A stretch of 64,000 bases of DNA, from contig NZ_JAPFGY010000012.1 of assembly GCF_026586795.1 (NCBI RefSeq), forward strand, positions 30,372-94,371, given 5' to 3'. The notes beneath the pieces were generated by a model. That model worked only from the letters and a program-made list of their open reading frames with translations. It had not been told where the DNA came from and searched no databases. Positions 17,365 to 26,466 of this stretch are shown in pieces; within the stretch, counting starts at the first letter, position 1; each line of letters opens with the position of its first letter. This DNA is from Erythrobacter sp. WG (GTDB lineage: Bacteria > Pseudomonadota > Alphaproteobacteria > Sphingomonadales > Sphingomonadaceae). Both the position numbers and the translations under genes were made by a program.

Positions 17365-18918
17365 ATGAACTGGGCCAAGGAACTCGAAGAATTGCGCGCC
17401 CGCGAGGCGCTCGCCGAAGAGATGGGCGGCGCCGACAAGGTTGCGCGGCAGCACTCTCGCGGGAAGATGGACGCCCGCGCGCGGCTCGCCGCCTTGTGCG
17501 ACGAAGGCTCCTTCCGGGAGATCGGCAAGATTGCGGGCAGCGCCAAATATGACGCCAATGGCGACCTTGCGCACGTCACCCCCGCCCCCTTCCTGTTCGG
17601 CAAGGCCCTCATCAATGGCCGTCCGGTGGTCGCCACGGCTGATGATTTCACCATCCGCGGCGGCGCGGCGGATGCGGGGATTTCGCGCAAGATGGTGCAG
17701 GCCGAGATGATGGCGCACCAGCTCAAGCTCCCGATCATCCGCATGATCGACGGCACCGGGGGCGGCGGCAGCGTGAAAACGCTCGAACAGATCGGAGCGA
17801 CCTATATCCCCGCCGTGCCCGGCTGGGGCGATGTGGTGACCAATCTCGACACGGTGCCGGTGGTCGCGCTGGCGCTGGGGCCGACAGCGGGCCTCGGCGC
17901 GGCGCGGACGGTGGCGAGCCACTATTCGATCATGGTGAAGGGCCTCTCGCAGATCTTCGCAGCGGGCCCGGCGGTGGTCGACGGCCTCGGCGATGCCTAC
18001 CGGGGCGATGCCGCCAACCACGAGGAGGCGAAGGAAGCGCTCGGCGGCAGCGCGATCCACACCCGTAACGGCGTGGTGGATGACGAAGTCGCCAGCGAGG
18101 CCGAAGCCTTCGCCCGCGCGCGGCATTTCCTCGGCTTCATGCCCGAATATGTCGGCCAGCCCGCGCCGCGCACGGCTTGCGATGATCCTGCGGACCGGCG
18201 CGAGGAGGCGCTGCTCTCCCTCGTCCCGCGCGAGGAGAAGCAGGTCTACTCGATGCGCCGCTGTCTCGACATGGTGTTCGATGCCGGCACCGTGTTCGAG
18301 ATCGGCCGCCACTGGGGCCGCGCGGCGATCACCGCATTGGCGCGGCTCGACGGCTGGCCGGTGTTCGTCATCGCCAGCGATCCCAGCTATCTCGGCGGCT
18401 CGTGGGAGGCGAAAACCAGCGAGAAGGTCGAGCGCTTCGTGCGCCTCGCCGACCAGTTTCGCCTGCCGATCGTCCACCTCGTCGACAACCCCGGTTTCAT
18501 GATCGGGCGCGAGGCGGAGATGGCGGGCACGATCCGCTACGGCGTCAATGCGATGAACGCGATCTACCGCGCCACCGTGCCACTCGCGAGCGTGGTGCTC
18601 CGCCGCGCCTATGGCATCGCGGGGAGCGCCATGAGCAATGCCGACCGGTATCAATACCGCTATTGCTGGCCGAGCGGCGACTGGGGGAGCCTGCCGATCG
18701 CGGGCGGGCTGGAGGTCGCCTACAAGGCCGAGCTGGAAGCCTCGGACGATCCCGCCGCGCTGCTGGAAGAGATTCGCGCCCGCCTCGCCAGGGTCACCTC
18801 GCCCTTCCGCTCGGCCGAACGCTTCAACGTCGAGGACATTATCGACCCGCGCGACACACGGCCCCTGCTGTGCGAGTTCGCGGGGCTGGCGTGGCGCAGG
18901 CTGGGGGCGGAGACCTAG
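17365..18918 (+). CDS. Acyl-CoA carboxylase beta subunit (carboxyltransferase)
   Basis: The 517-residue carboxyltransferase has both crotonase-like halves. The N half includes KARLAALCDEGSF-type residues, FTIRGGAADAGISRKM and DGTGGGGSVKT. The C half includes FEIGRHWGRAAITALARLDG, SEKVERFVRLADQFRLPIVH and VDNPGFMIGREAEMAGTIRY. It moves the carboxyl group from biotin to an acyl-CoA. Relatives with this length act on branched or medium acyl-CoAs. The start MNWAKELEEL is taken because upstream sequence is repeat. It converges with the MFS gene, sharing CTAG at the stops. Confidence 0.92.
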   Translation: MNWAKELEELRAREALAEEMGGADKVARQHSRGKMDARARLAALCDEGSFREIGKIAGSAKYDANGDLAHVTPAPFLFGKALINGRPVVATADDFTIRGGAADAGISRKMVQAEMMAHQLKLPIIRMIDGTGGGGSVKTLEQIGATYIPAVPGWGDVVTNLDTVPVVALALGPTAGLGAARTVASHYSIMVKGLSQIFAAGPAVVDGLGDAYRGDAANHEEAKEALGGSAIHTRNGVVDDEVASEAEAFARARHFLGFMPEYVGQPAPRTACDDPADRREEALLSLVPREEKQVYSMRRCLDMVFDAGTVFEIGRHWGRAAITALARLDGWPVFVIASDPSYLGGSWEAKTSEKVERFVRLADQFRLPIVHLVDNPGFMIGREAEMAGTIRYGVNAMNAIYRATVPLASVVLRRAYGIAGSAMSNADRYQYRYCWPSGDWGSLPIAGGLEVAYKAELEASDDPAALLEEIRARLARVTSPFRSAERFNVEDIIDPRDTRPLLCEFAGLAWRRLGAET

Positions 18919-20168
18919 TCCTCCGCCACCGGCGGGCCGAACAGGCGCCCGCGCTCGGAATAGAGCACCAGCGCGAGGCACGCGAGCGCCGAGAACAGCA
19001 GCGCCGCCGCCAGAGGCCGAGCGGTGCCGTCATAGGCAAAGCCGATCCCCGCCCCCAGCGCCGCCCCGATCCCGCCGCGCGCGAAGCTCTGCGCCGAGCT
19101 CGCCGCGCCCGCGATGTGGCGGAAAGGCTGCATCGCGATCGAGCCGAAGTTCGCCCCGATGAAGCCCAGAAGGCTCATGTTGGCCGCCATCAGCGGAACG
19201 AAGACAGCGAGGCTCTCGTCCGGCTGCCAGGCGTAGTAGAGCTGCGCCGCCGCCACGAGGATGAAGGCGAGGATCGCGCTGTGGCTCACCCGCCGGGCGC
19301 CGAAGCGCTCGACGATCCGCGAATTCGACCAGTTGGCAATCGCCATCGCCACCGCGCACAGCGCGAAGATCAGCGGGAAGCGCTCGCCCGCGCCGAAGGC
19401 CTCGCCGATCAGTTGCTGGGCGGAATTGATGAAACCGAACAGCGCGCCGAACACCAGCGCTCCGCCGAACACGTAGCCCGCCGTCGCCCGCGAGGCGAGC
19501 GCGCTGCCCATGTCCCGCGCCAGCGGCGCGAGGCGGATCGGGTGGCGGTCCTCCTCGTGCAGGGTCTCGGGCAGGCGGGCGTAGATCCAGCCGGTCATCG
19601 CCACGCCCGCCGCCGCCATGCCGACGAAGATGAAGCGCCAGTCGCCCAGCACGAGCAGGATCGCCTGCCCGATGCTGGGGGCGATGGCGGGGACGACCAT
19701 GAAGATCACGAAGATGAGGCTCATCAGCCGCGCCATGCGGTCCCCGCCCACCCGGTCGCGGATGATCGCCGGGGGAAGCGCGATGATCCCTGCGGCGAAG
19801 AAGCCCTGGAAGCCGCGCAGGGCGACGAGCGTCCAGTAATCCTGCACCACCGCGCAGATCAGCGACAGGACGACATAGACCGCCAGCGCCACGAACAGCA
19901 CCGGGCGCCGCCCGTAGCGGTCGGCGAAGGCGCCGGGCACCAGCGAACCGATCCCGCCCGCAAACAGATACACGCCGACGATCAGCTGGCGCTGGTTGCC
20001 CGCCGCGCCCAGATCGCTGCCGACCTGCTCGAGCGCGGGCAGCACGGCATCGATACCGAAGGCATTCAATGCCATCAGCATCGCCATCATCCACATCAGC
20101 TCGCGCTCGCCGAGCGGCTTGCGCGCGGCGGGGCGTCCGGGCGTGACAGAGGCGGGGGAGCTGACCAT
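18915..20168 (-). CDS. MFS drug/metabolite exporter, Bcr/CflA type
   Basis: The 417-residue protein has 12 predicted membrane segments. A major-facilitator motif A lies between TM2 and TM3 (GAFADRYGRRPVLFVAL), and the Bcr/CflA-like TM5 region follows (MVVPAIAPSIGQAILLV). This subfamily exports drugs and metabolites by proton antiport. The start at 20168 (MVSSPASVTPG) was chosen because upstream residues overlap the dinB promoter. It is divergent from dinB. Confidence 0.88.
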   Translation of the reverse strand: MVSSPASVTPGRPAARKPLGERELMWMMAMLMALNAFGIDAVLPALEQVGSDLGAAGNQRQLIVGVYLFAGGIGSLVPGAFADRYGRRPVLFVALAVYVVLSLICAVVQDYWTLVALRGFQGFFAAGIIALPPAIIRDRVGGDRMARLMSLIFVIFMVVPAIAPSIGQAILLVLGDWRFIFVGMAAAGVAMTGWIYARLPETLHEEDRHPIRLAPLARDMGSALASRATAGYVFGGALVFGALFGFINSAQQLIGEAFGAGERFPLIFALCAVAMAIANWSNSRIVERFGARRVSHSAILAFILVAAAQLYYAWQPDESLAVFVPLMAANMSLLGFIGANFGSIAMQPFRHIAGAASSAQSFARGGIGAALGAGIGFAYDGTARPLAAALLFSALACLALVLYSERGRLFGPPVAED

Positions 20169-20296
20169 CACGGTGCCCTTGCCCGCGCGCTCACCCGATG
20201 ACAAAAGTTCATTTCGCATCTGCACAATATGGTGCGCGGGCCGGATCGTTCCAGCAAAAGGTTCCTTCGTGCGCCCCAAGGTTCTATTCGTGCGCC

Positions 20297-21433
20297 ATGG
20301 CAAGCGCCGCGCCGCCCGAGGACGATGAAGAGGCCGCCTTCGGTCTCAGGAAGATCATCCATGTCGACATGGACGCCTTCTTCGCGAGCGTCGAGCAGCG
20401 CGACAATCCGGAGCTTCGGGGCAAGCCGGTGGCGGTCGGCGGGGCGGGCGGGCGCGGGGTCGTCGCCGCCGCGAGCTACGAGGCGCGCAAATTCGGGGTG
20501 CGGAGCGCCATGCCCTCGGTCACCGCCAGGCGGCTGTGCCCCGACCTCATCTTCGTGAAGAGCCGCTTCGATGCCTACAAGGAAGCCAGCCGCCAGATTC
20601 GCCGGGTGTTCGAACACTACACGAGCGTGATCGAGCCGCTGAGCCTCGACGAGGCCTATCTCGACGTCACCGACGACCGCCTCGGCATCGGCAGTGCGAC
20701 GCGCATCGCCGAGCTAATCCGGCAGGAAATCCGCGCCAAGACGCGGCTGACCGCGAGCGCGGGGGTGAGCTACAACAAGTTCCTCGCCAAGCTCGCCAGC
20801 GACCAGAACAAGCCCGATGGCCTGTGCGTGATCCGCCCCGGCGAGGGCGCGGGCTTCGTCGCCGGGCTGCCGGTGCGCCGCTTCCACGGGGTCGGCCCGC
20901 GCGCCGAGGCGCGGATGCAGGCGCTGGGCATCGCCACAGGCGCGGATCTCGCGGCGAAGGACATCGCCTTCCTGCGCCAGCACTTCGGCAGCATGGGCGA
21001 TTATCTCTACCGCGCGGCGCGGGGCATTGACCTCAGGCCCGTGCGCGCGCACCGGATCAGGAAATCGGTGGGCGGAGAACGCACCTTCTCCGAGGACATC
21101 GGCAGCGGCGCCGCCTTGCGCGACACGCTCGAGACCATCATCGACATCGTCTGGGAGCGGATCGAGGCCGCCGGGGCCAATGGCCCGCCGGTCCGCGGGC
21201 GGACGGTGACGCTCAAGCTCAAGTTCACCGATTTCCGGATCATCACGCGGGCCGCCTCGCTCGACCGCTACGTCAGCGGCAAGGCGGAATTCGGCCGAAT
21301 CGCCCGGGGCTTGCTGGAGGCGGAGCTGCCCTTGCCCAAGCCGATCCGGCTGATGGGCCTCACCCTGTCGGCGCTGGAGGGTGTGGAGGCGGAGCGACCG
21401 GCAAGGGACGAGGCGCAGCTGCGGCTGCTGTAG
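20297..21433 (+). CDS. dinB: DNA polymerase IV (Y-family)
   Basis: This error-prone translesion polymerase extends mismatched or damaged primer ends. The 378-residue product shows KIIHVDMDAFFASVEQRD (first catalytic Asp), then EPLSLDEAYLDVT (catalytic Asp-Glu pair), then GVSYNKFLAKLASD, and the little-finger domain FRIITRAASLDRY. The ATG at 20297 follows an acidic leader-type N-terminus. I see no clear LexA-like site upstream, though alphaproteobacterial boxes vary. A C-terminal beta-clamp motif (QLRLL) is present. Confidence 0.95.
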   Translation: MASAAPPEDDEEAAFGLRKIIHVDMDAFFASVEQRDNPELRGKPVAVGGAGGRGVVAAASYEARKFGVRSAMPSVTARRLCPDLIFVKSRFDAYKEASRQIRRVFEHYTSVIEPLSLDEAYLDVTDDRLGIGSATRIAELIRQEIRAKTRLTASAGVSYNKFLAKLASDQNKPDGLCVIRPGEGAGFVAGLPVRRFHGVGPRAEARMQALGIATGADLAAKDIAFLRQHFGSMGDYLYRAARGIDLRPVRAHRIRKSVGGERTFSEDIGSGAALRDTLETIIDIVWERIEAAGANGPPVRGRTVTLKLKFTDFRIITRAASLDRYVSGKAEFGRIARGLLEAELPLPKPIRLMGLTLSALEGVEAERPARDEAQLRLL

Positions 21434-21455
21434 CTGGCCCGAGGCCCTCATCAAC

Positions 21456-21524
21456 CCGTTCGTGTCGAGCGAAGTCGAGACACCTTGTGCAAGGGGGCCT
21501 CTCGACTTCGCTCGAGGCGAACGG
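21456..21524. repeat. Palindromic repeat, family C (opposite orientation)
   Basis: The element begins CCGTTCGTGTCGAGCGAAGT and ends TCGCTCGAGGCGAACGG, the reverse order of the copy at 14813-14876. The spacer between half units is different. It lies between the converging dinB and Nudix genes. Confidence 0.85.
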
Positions 21525-21566
21525 GATGCGGTGCCGTGCCTGCAAGCCAGACGGACGAGGCTCAGC

Positions 21567-22040
21567 TCAGCCCACCCCCCGCCCCCGCCACGCGGCGATG
21601 CGGGTGCGGGTGTGGCGGCCGAGCGGCTCGGGCAGCGAATGCGGCGGGAAGAAGCGTGCTTCCACCACCTCGCGGCCGTCGGGGCGCGGCTGGCGGTCGC
21701 ACACGCCGGCGAAGATGTGCGCGGTGTGGGGGGAGCCCGACAGCACCTCCTCGATCACCGCGACGCGCTCCATCCGGGCAAGATCGATGCCCAGTTCCTC
21801 GCGTATCTCGCGCCGCGCGCATTCGAGCGGGTCCTCGCCGCGTTTCAATCCGCCGCCGGGCAGCGCCCAGACCGGCGGGCCGTAGGAATGCTTGAGCAGC
21901 AGCACATCGCCGCTGAGGTTGGTGACGATCACGCTGACCCCGGCGATCGGCGCCTTGCGCCAGCCCCGCCAGCGATGGCGCAGCCGCGCGGCGAGCGGCA
22001 GCAGCGCGCGGTGGAGCGATGCGGGCAGCAGGTTCGGCAT
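21567..22040 (-). CDS. Nudix hydrolase
   Basis: The 157-residue protein has a complete Nudix box starting GGGLKRGEDPLECARREI and ending REELGI. It fits GX5EX7REUXEEXGU, the metal-binding helix that cleaves nucleoside diphosphates linked to another group. The N-terminus is basic with a short hydrophobic stretch, so it may sit near the membrane. The substrate is unknown. It follows pgl with a nine-base gap, suggesting co-transcription. Confidence 0.9.
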   Translation of the reverse strand: MPNLLPASLHRALLPLAARLRHRWRGWRKAPIAGVSVIVTNLSGDVLLLKHSYGPPVWALPGGGLKRGEDPLECARREIREELGIDLARMERVAVIEEVLSGSPHTAHIFAGVCDRQPRPDGREVVEARFFPPHSLPEPLGRHTRTRIAAWRGRGVG

Positions 22041-22049
22041 CGGCTCGGC

Positions 22050-22664
22050 TCAGGCGAAGGCGGTGACCGGAATGCCGCGCGCGCGGGCGGCCTTCATCAG
22101 GCGTGCGACCGGCAGGTCGTTTGCGCCCCTTACCGCCGCCTCGAACACCGCGCGCTTGTCCGCCGCCCCGCCGAGCGTGAACAGCAGCGCATCGGTATCG
22201 ACGAGCGCGGGGATGGTCAGCGTGATGCGGTCGAAGGGCGCATGGGCGGGCAAGGGATCGGGGGTCAGGCGGCGCACCGCCCGGGCATCGCCGATCTGCG
22301 GATCGGTGTTGGGGAACAGCGAGGCGATGTGCCCGTCCGGTCCCATGCCGAGCCAGGTGAGCGCGAAATGCGGCGGATCGGCATCCTCGGCGAGCGCGAC
22401 CACATCGGCGCCCTCGGGCGCAAGCAGCGCGCGGATCTTCCCCGTGTTCGAGGCCTCATGATCCTCGGGCACGATGCGGTCATCGTTCGGCCAGACCGCG
22501 CGGCCGATCCACTCCACCTCGCCGGTGGCGATCAGCGCCGAGAGGATGGGGAACGGGGTCGATCCGCCCGGGATGGTCACGGCGCCCGGAGCAACCAGGC
22601 GCCCCGCGAGCCAATCGGCGATGGCATCGACGCCCGCGCCCTCGATGATCGTGATGTCGGCCAT
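22050..22664 (-). CDS. pgl: 6-phosphogluconolactonase
   Basis: Pgl hydrolyses 6-phosphogluconolactone in the oxidative pentose-phosphate and Entner-Doudoroff routes. The 204-residue protein shows the SugarP_isomerase-type fold with IPGGSTPFPILSALI, WPNDDRIVPEDHEASN and TWLGMGPDGHIASLFPN, all standard Pgl motifs. The ATG at 22664 has GAGG seven bases ahead; an ATG four codons further upstream is less well placed. It is shorter than many Pgls but complete. Confidence 0.9.
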   Translation of the reverse strand: MADITIIEGAGVDAIADWLAGRLVAPGAVTIPGGSTPFPILSALIATGEVEWIGRAVWPNDDRIVPEDHEASNTGKIRALLAPEGADVVALAEDADPPHFALTWLGMGPDGHIASLFPNTDPQIGDARAVRRLTPDPLPAHAPFDRITLTIPALVDTDALLFTLGGAADKRAVFEAAVRGANDLPVARLMKAARARGIPVTAFA

Positions 22665-22676
22665 GGCCTCGTGCAT

Positions 22677-22711
22677 AGCAAACGGGCCGCTCCCGGCAAC
22701 GGGAGCGGCCC
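22677..22711 (-). terminator. Intrinsic terminator of dps
   Basis: A perfect 12-bp stem (GGGCCGCTCCCG / CGGGAGCGGCCC) with a four-base loop is followed, on the minus strand, by TTTGCT. It begins nine bases after the dps stop and separates dps from pgl. Confidence 0.85.
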
Positions 22712-22719
22712 GCGCGAGA

Positions 22720-23202
22720 TCACTGTGCGTCGACGTGACGCTCGTTCAGGAACGAGCTCAACATCCACACGCGCTCTTCGGCGAAGTCGGTCCAGTCGTC
22801 GAGCAGACCGTCGGTGGCGTTGTCGCCCGCTTCCTCGGCGAGTTCCTTGAGCTTCTTGAGGCGAGTGATGACCTTGACGTTGTCGTCGCGCAGCTCGTTG
22901 ATCATGTCCTCGGCCTTCAGCGCGGTGCTGTCCTGGTCCTTGATCTGGCTGTGCTTCGACACCGAGCCGACCGAGGTCAGCGTATCGCCGCCCTGCTTGC
23001 GCACGCGCTCGCCGATCACGTCGATCTGGCCCTGGATCTGGTCCGCCTGCTCGTCGAACAGCAGGTGCAGGTCGCGGAAGTGGCGACCGATGACGTGCCA
23101 GTGGAAGTTCTTGGTCTTGATGTAGAGCGCGAAGTGATCGGCAAGCAGGCCGTTGAGCTCGTCGATCAGCGCGGCCTTCGAATTGTCCTTGGTGTCTGCC
23201 AT
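22720..23202 (-). CDS. dps: Dps ferritin-like DNA-protection protein
   Basis: Dps oxidises and stores iron with peroxide and shields DNA in starved or stressed cells. The 160-residue protein has the Dps ferroxidase signature KNFHWHVIGRHFRDLHLLFD (His, His, Asp) and DEQ just after, between helices A and B, and a typical four-helix pattern. The N-terminal tail is short with two Lys, enough for weak DNA contact. It is monocistronic, with its own terminator, and its upstream region (23203-23325) is partly AT-rich with a palindromic CGATATATCG. Confidence 0.94.
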   Translation of the reverse strand: MADTKDNSKAALIDELNGLLADHFALYIKTKNFHWHVIGRHFRDLHLLFDEQADQIQGQIDVIGERVRKQGGDTLTSVGSVSKHSQIKDQDSTALKAEDMINELRDDNVKVITRLKKLKELAEEAGDNATDGLLDDWTDFAEERVWMLSSFLNERHVDAQ

Positions 23203-23325
23203 TACAGGTCTCCGTCAGGGGGTTGTTGAGAGGGTTCTTGATTCGCCGATATATCGTGGTTTGCGGGCCGCACGAACATGGGTTGGGGTCGCAAAAATCA
23301 TGCTGTCCGTGATCGGCGGCGGCGA

Positions 23326-23889
23326 TCAGACGGGCGCAAAGCGCGCGTCGAGCCCGACGAAGAGGCCCGCCACCAGCAGCAACGCGGCGAGCACGCGGCG
23401 CAGGGGGCGCAGAGGCCAGCGGGCGAGCCCCCCGGCGCCGAGCGCCCAGCCGACCGTCACCGCCCCTGCCCCGCCGAGCGCCCCGCCCAGTCCCGCTGCG
23501 ACCGGCGCACCGCTCCATGCAGCAAGCGCGACGATGCCGAAGCGCGCGCCGTCGCCGATCTGGCGGGCGAGGAGGACGATCAGCACCGGGAACAGCGACC
23601 GCGTCGGCTCGCGCGGGGGCCTTGGCGCGAGGGGCCAGGCGAGCTCCACCGCCGCCGCCACGAGCGCGAAGGCGACGAGCATCTGCCGCGCCCGGCCCGG
23701 CAGCAGCGCGGCGAAAGCGGCGCCCGCCCAGGCCATCGCGGCAGCGGCAAGGCAGGCAGAGAGGATCGCCACCACAAGCAGCGCCCCGCTGCGCCCCAGC
23801 GCATCGGCCCAATGCGCCACCATCCACTGATCGCGCCCGCCGCTCGCCAGCGCGAGGACAAGCAGGAAGGCGAGCAGGAAGCCGTCCAC
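23326..23889 (-). CDS. Small polytopic membrane protein, GDT1/TMEM165-like
   Basis: The 187-residue hydrophobic protein has about six membrane segments in two similar halves. Each half carries a degenerate form of the GDT1-family motif (ASGGRDQW in the first, RQIGDGARF in the second, compared with E-x-G-D-K/R-T). That family moves Mn2+ or Ca2+. The acidic residues are partly lost, so the assignment is tentative. The start used is GTG 23889, 14 bases after the PhoX-like stop. It is the last gene of the phytase-PhoX transcript. Confidence 0.55.
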   Translation of the reverse strand: MDGFLLAFLLVLALASGGRDQWMVAHWADALGRSGALLVVAILSACLAAAAMAWAGAAFAALLPGRARQMLVAFALVAAAVELAWPLAPRPPREPTRSLFPVLIVLLARQIGDGARFGIVALAAWSGAPVAAGLGGALGGAGAVTVGWALGAGGLARWPLRPLRRVLAALLLVAGLFVGLDARFAPV

Positions 23890-23903
23890 CCGCGTGCCCG
23901 GCC

Positions 23904-25268
23904 TCAGGCCGTCCAGGGCCCGGTGATCGCCAGCGTCATGGCGGGCGAATAGACGTTGACGAACAGCCACTTGCCGTCGGGCGAGAAACACCCGCCGGCC
24001 AGCTCCGTCTGCGCCTTCAGCAGCGCGAGGGTGTAGGCGCGCCCGTCCGGGGTGATGCCGCGGATATGGTTCTCCTTCACCTCGGTGTACTGGTCCTCGC
24101 ACACGATCAGGTGGCCGCTGGGGGCGACGGTGAGGTTGTCGCCGAAGTTGAACTGCTCGGTGCTCTCGCTCTCGAAGAACAGCTCGATGGTGTCGGGCTT
24201 GCCGGCCACCCCGGGGGAAAGCCTGAAGATCTGGCCGAGCTGCTTTGCCCCGCCGCTGGTGCAGCAGGCATAGACCTCGGCCTGCCCGCGCTTGATCCCC
24301 ATGTGGAGCCCCTCGCCCCGCGCCACCAGCGCCGCGCCCTTGGCCGCGGCGCGCAGGCGCAGATCGTCCTGCGGGGCTTCGACATCGTCGCAATCGATCC
24401 ACGAGACCCGGTAGGGCTTGCCCACCGGCATGGCGGGAGAGGTCCAGTTGCGGGTGTCCGCCAGCCCCTCGATCACCATCGCCTGCAACCGCCCGCCCTC
24501 GGCCAGCTTGCCGGGGGTGCGGGGGAGGAAGCGGTAGAGCACCGAATCGTCGCGGTCCTCGGTCATGTAGACGATGCCGGTAGCCGGATCGACGCAGGCG
24601 GCTTCATGGTTGAAGCGGCCCATCGCCTTCAGAGGCACCGGATCGACGAGGCCGCGCGCGCTCGCCGGAACCTCGAAGACCCAGCCGTGGTTCTGCTCGA
24701 GCCCCTCGCCGTAGCGCTGGCCGGGGCCGGTCGGCGCCTCCTCGCAGCTCAGCCAGCTGCCCCACGGGGTGACTCCGCCCGAACAGTTGCGGATCGTGCC
24801 CCCAAGGCTGCGGAACTGGCGCTTCACCGCAAGGCTCGCCGCGTCGAGGACGATGGTGGTGGTGCCGCCGGGCACTAAGACGCCGTCCTTCCTTCCGAAG
24901 CCCTTGGCAATCGGCCCGCCCGCGTCGTGCTGCGGCTGGAGCTCGTGGTTGCGCACCAGCGCCAGCTCGCCCCTGCCGAGGTCGAAGCAGCCCATCCCGT
25001 CGGCGCGGTCGGGCACGGTGCCGCCGTCGTCCATCCGGTCGCCGAGGCGCGAGAGGACGCGGTAGGTGAAGCCCTCGGGCAGGTCGATCAGCCCGGCCGG
25101 ATCGGGCCGCAAGGGGCCGTATCCGGCGAAGCTGCCCGGCTTCGCCGGCGCGCGGGCAAGGCGGCCCTCGCCCGAGGTCATGCAGCCACTGGCGGCGAGC
25201 CCGGCAAAGGCGGAGGCGGTGGCGCCGAGGAAACGGCGGCGGTCGGGCGTGGGGAAGCGCTGGATCAT
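23904..25268 (-). CDS. PhoX-family (DUF839) phosphatase-like protein, Tat-exported
   Basis: The 454-residue protein starts with a twin-arginine signal (DRRRFLGATASAFAGLAASG) and a possible lipobox Cys (ASGC). The remainder is a PhoX/DUF839-type beta-propeller with ELALVRNHE, NCSGGVTPWGSWLSCEE, GRFNHEAACVDP and YMTEDRDDSVLYRFLP, conserved in calcium/iron-dependent PhoX phosphatases. It would release phosphate from organic esters in the periplasm. It lies 10 bases downstream of a phytase gene, so the two probably act together on phytate and its products. Confidence 0.88.
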   Translation of the reverse strand: MIQRFPTPDRRRFLGATASAFAGLAASGCMTSGEGRLARAPAKPGSFAGYGPLRPDPAGLIDLPEGFTYRVLSRLGDRMDDGGTVPDRADGMGCFDLGRGELALVRNHELQPQHDAGGPIAKGFGRKDGVLVPGGTTTIVLDAASLAVKRQFRSLGGTIRNCSGGVTPWGSWLSCEEAPTGPGQRYGEGLEQNHGWVFEVPASARGLVDPVPLKAMGRFNHEAACVDPATGIVYMTEDRDDSVLYRFLPRTPGKLAEGGRLQAMVIEGLADTRNWTSPAMPVGKPYRVSWIDCDDVEAPQDDLRLRAAAKGAALVARGEGLHMGIKRGQAEVYACCTSGGAKQLGQIFRLSPGVAGKPDTIELFFESESTEQFNFGDNLTVAPSGHLIVCEDQYTEVKENHIRGITPDGRAYTLALLKAQTELAGGCFSPDGKWLFVNVYSPAMTLAITGPWTA

Positions 25269-25278
25269 GCCTGCGCCT

Positions 25279-26322
25279 CTAACGACCTTCGCCGAGCGCC
25301 GCCAGCACCTCGTCCCAGCGCACGAATTTGAAGTTCTGCGCGCGCGGGGCGTTCATCCCGTCCTGGGCGATGAACAGGCCGCCGGGAAAATCGGGGCCGA
25401 AGGCGCGGTTGTCGAGCTCGATCCCGTCGGTCTCCTCGACACTGCCGAAGGTGCCCGCAGCGATGCGGAAGCGGCCGACCGGCGTCATGCCCGGCAGGCG
25501 GAACAGCGCATAGGCGTTGTCCCCTTGCGAGGAGGCGACGAGGTAGCCGCCGTCGGCGCCCTCGGGCGCGAGCGCAAGGCCCTCGACATCGGCGACCAGC
25601 ATCTTGTTGTCGACGCGCGCCACCATGCGCTTGGCGCCGCTGGTCATGTCGATCGCCCAGATCCCGGCGTCCTCCTCGCCGATGTAGAGCGTGCCCGTGC
25701 GCGGGTCGGCGACGCAGCCTTCGACCTGGGTCGGCACCTTGGCGAGCACGGTGGTCTGGCCGCTGGCATCGAATGCGCCATCGGCCTCAAGGATGCGGGT
25801 CCGATAGATGATACCCTCCTTGGGCGCGCTGAAGGCGATCACGCCGTCACTTCCCGCAGGCTTGACGAGGCAGATGCCGTAGCCCTCACCCGGGCCGACT
25901 GCGATCCTGCCCGCCTCGCTCAGCGTGCCCGTGGCCGGGTCAAGGAGGGCGATGAACAGCCGCACCATCGCAAGGTCGCTGCGGTCGCTTGCCACCACCA
26001 GCACGCGGCCATCGGCAAGGTCGACAAGATCGACATTGTTGAGGCCGGGCCCGGCGAGGAAGCTCTTCTGCGCGCCCTTCAGATCGTAGACGTAGAGCCC
26101 GCCCTTCTTGTCGGTGCCGACGATGAGGCTGGCGGCGGGATCGGCCGGATTGCGCCAGATCGCCGGGTCATCGGCGGCATCCTCGCGCGCGGTGCCGACC
26201 GGCGGGGTCTCGGCGACGGCGGTGACGGTCACGGCCGGATCGCCGGTGATCGCCGGCACCGTGGCGCAGGCGGCGGTCAGCCCGAGCGCGACGGGCGCGA
26301 GGCCGCGAAGGGATCGAATCAT
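25279..26322 (-). CDS. Beta-propeller phytase, lipoprotein
   Basis: The 347-residue protein has a signal with a lipobox-like TAAC at Cys19, predicting outer-membrane or surface anchoring. Beta-propeller phytase features follow: DDPAIWRNPADPAASLIVGT, then GLNNVDL, then EGYGICL, then VEGCVADPRTGTLYIGEEDAG, which provide Ca2+-binding and catalytic acidic residues. It removes phosphate from myo-inositol hexakisphosphate. It heads a leftward transcript with the PhoX-like and GDT1-like genes. No Pho box was identified in the 144-base gap to the divergent SDR. Confidence 0.9.
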   Translation of the reverse strand: MIRSLRGLAPVALGLTAACATVPAITGDPAVTVTAVAETPPVGTAREDAADDPAIWRNPADPAASLIVGTDKKGGLYVYDLKGAQKSFLAGPGLNNVDLVDLADGRVLVVASDRSDLAMVRLFIALLDPATGTLSEAGRIAVGPGEGYGICLVKPAGSDGVIAFSAPKEGIIYRTRILEADGAFDASGQTTVLAKVPTQVEGCVADPRTGTLYIGEEDAGIWAIDMTSGAKRMVARVDNKMLVADVEGLALAPEGADGGYLVASSQGDNAYALFRLPGMTPVGRFRIAAGTFGSVEETDGIELDNRAFGPDFPGGLFIAQDGMNAPRAQNFKFVRWDEVLAALGEGR

Positions 26323-26466
26323 GTGTAACGGGCCCCCGTGGAGTTGCGTCGCCGCCGCCTAGGCATGGCGCATGACAGAAAGACGACACGCCGCATCGGA
26401 CGGCTGGCACCGCGCGCGCGATGCGCCTAGCCTTGCGGCAAGGACCAACAGGGAGAGGAACGGGCG

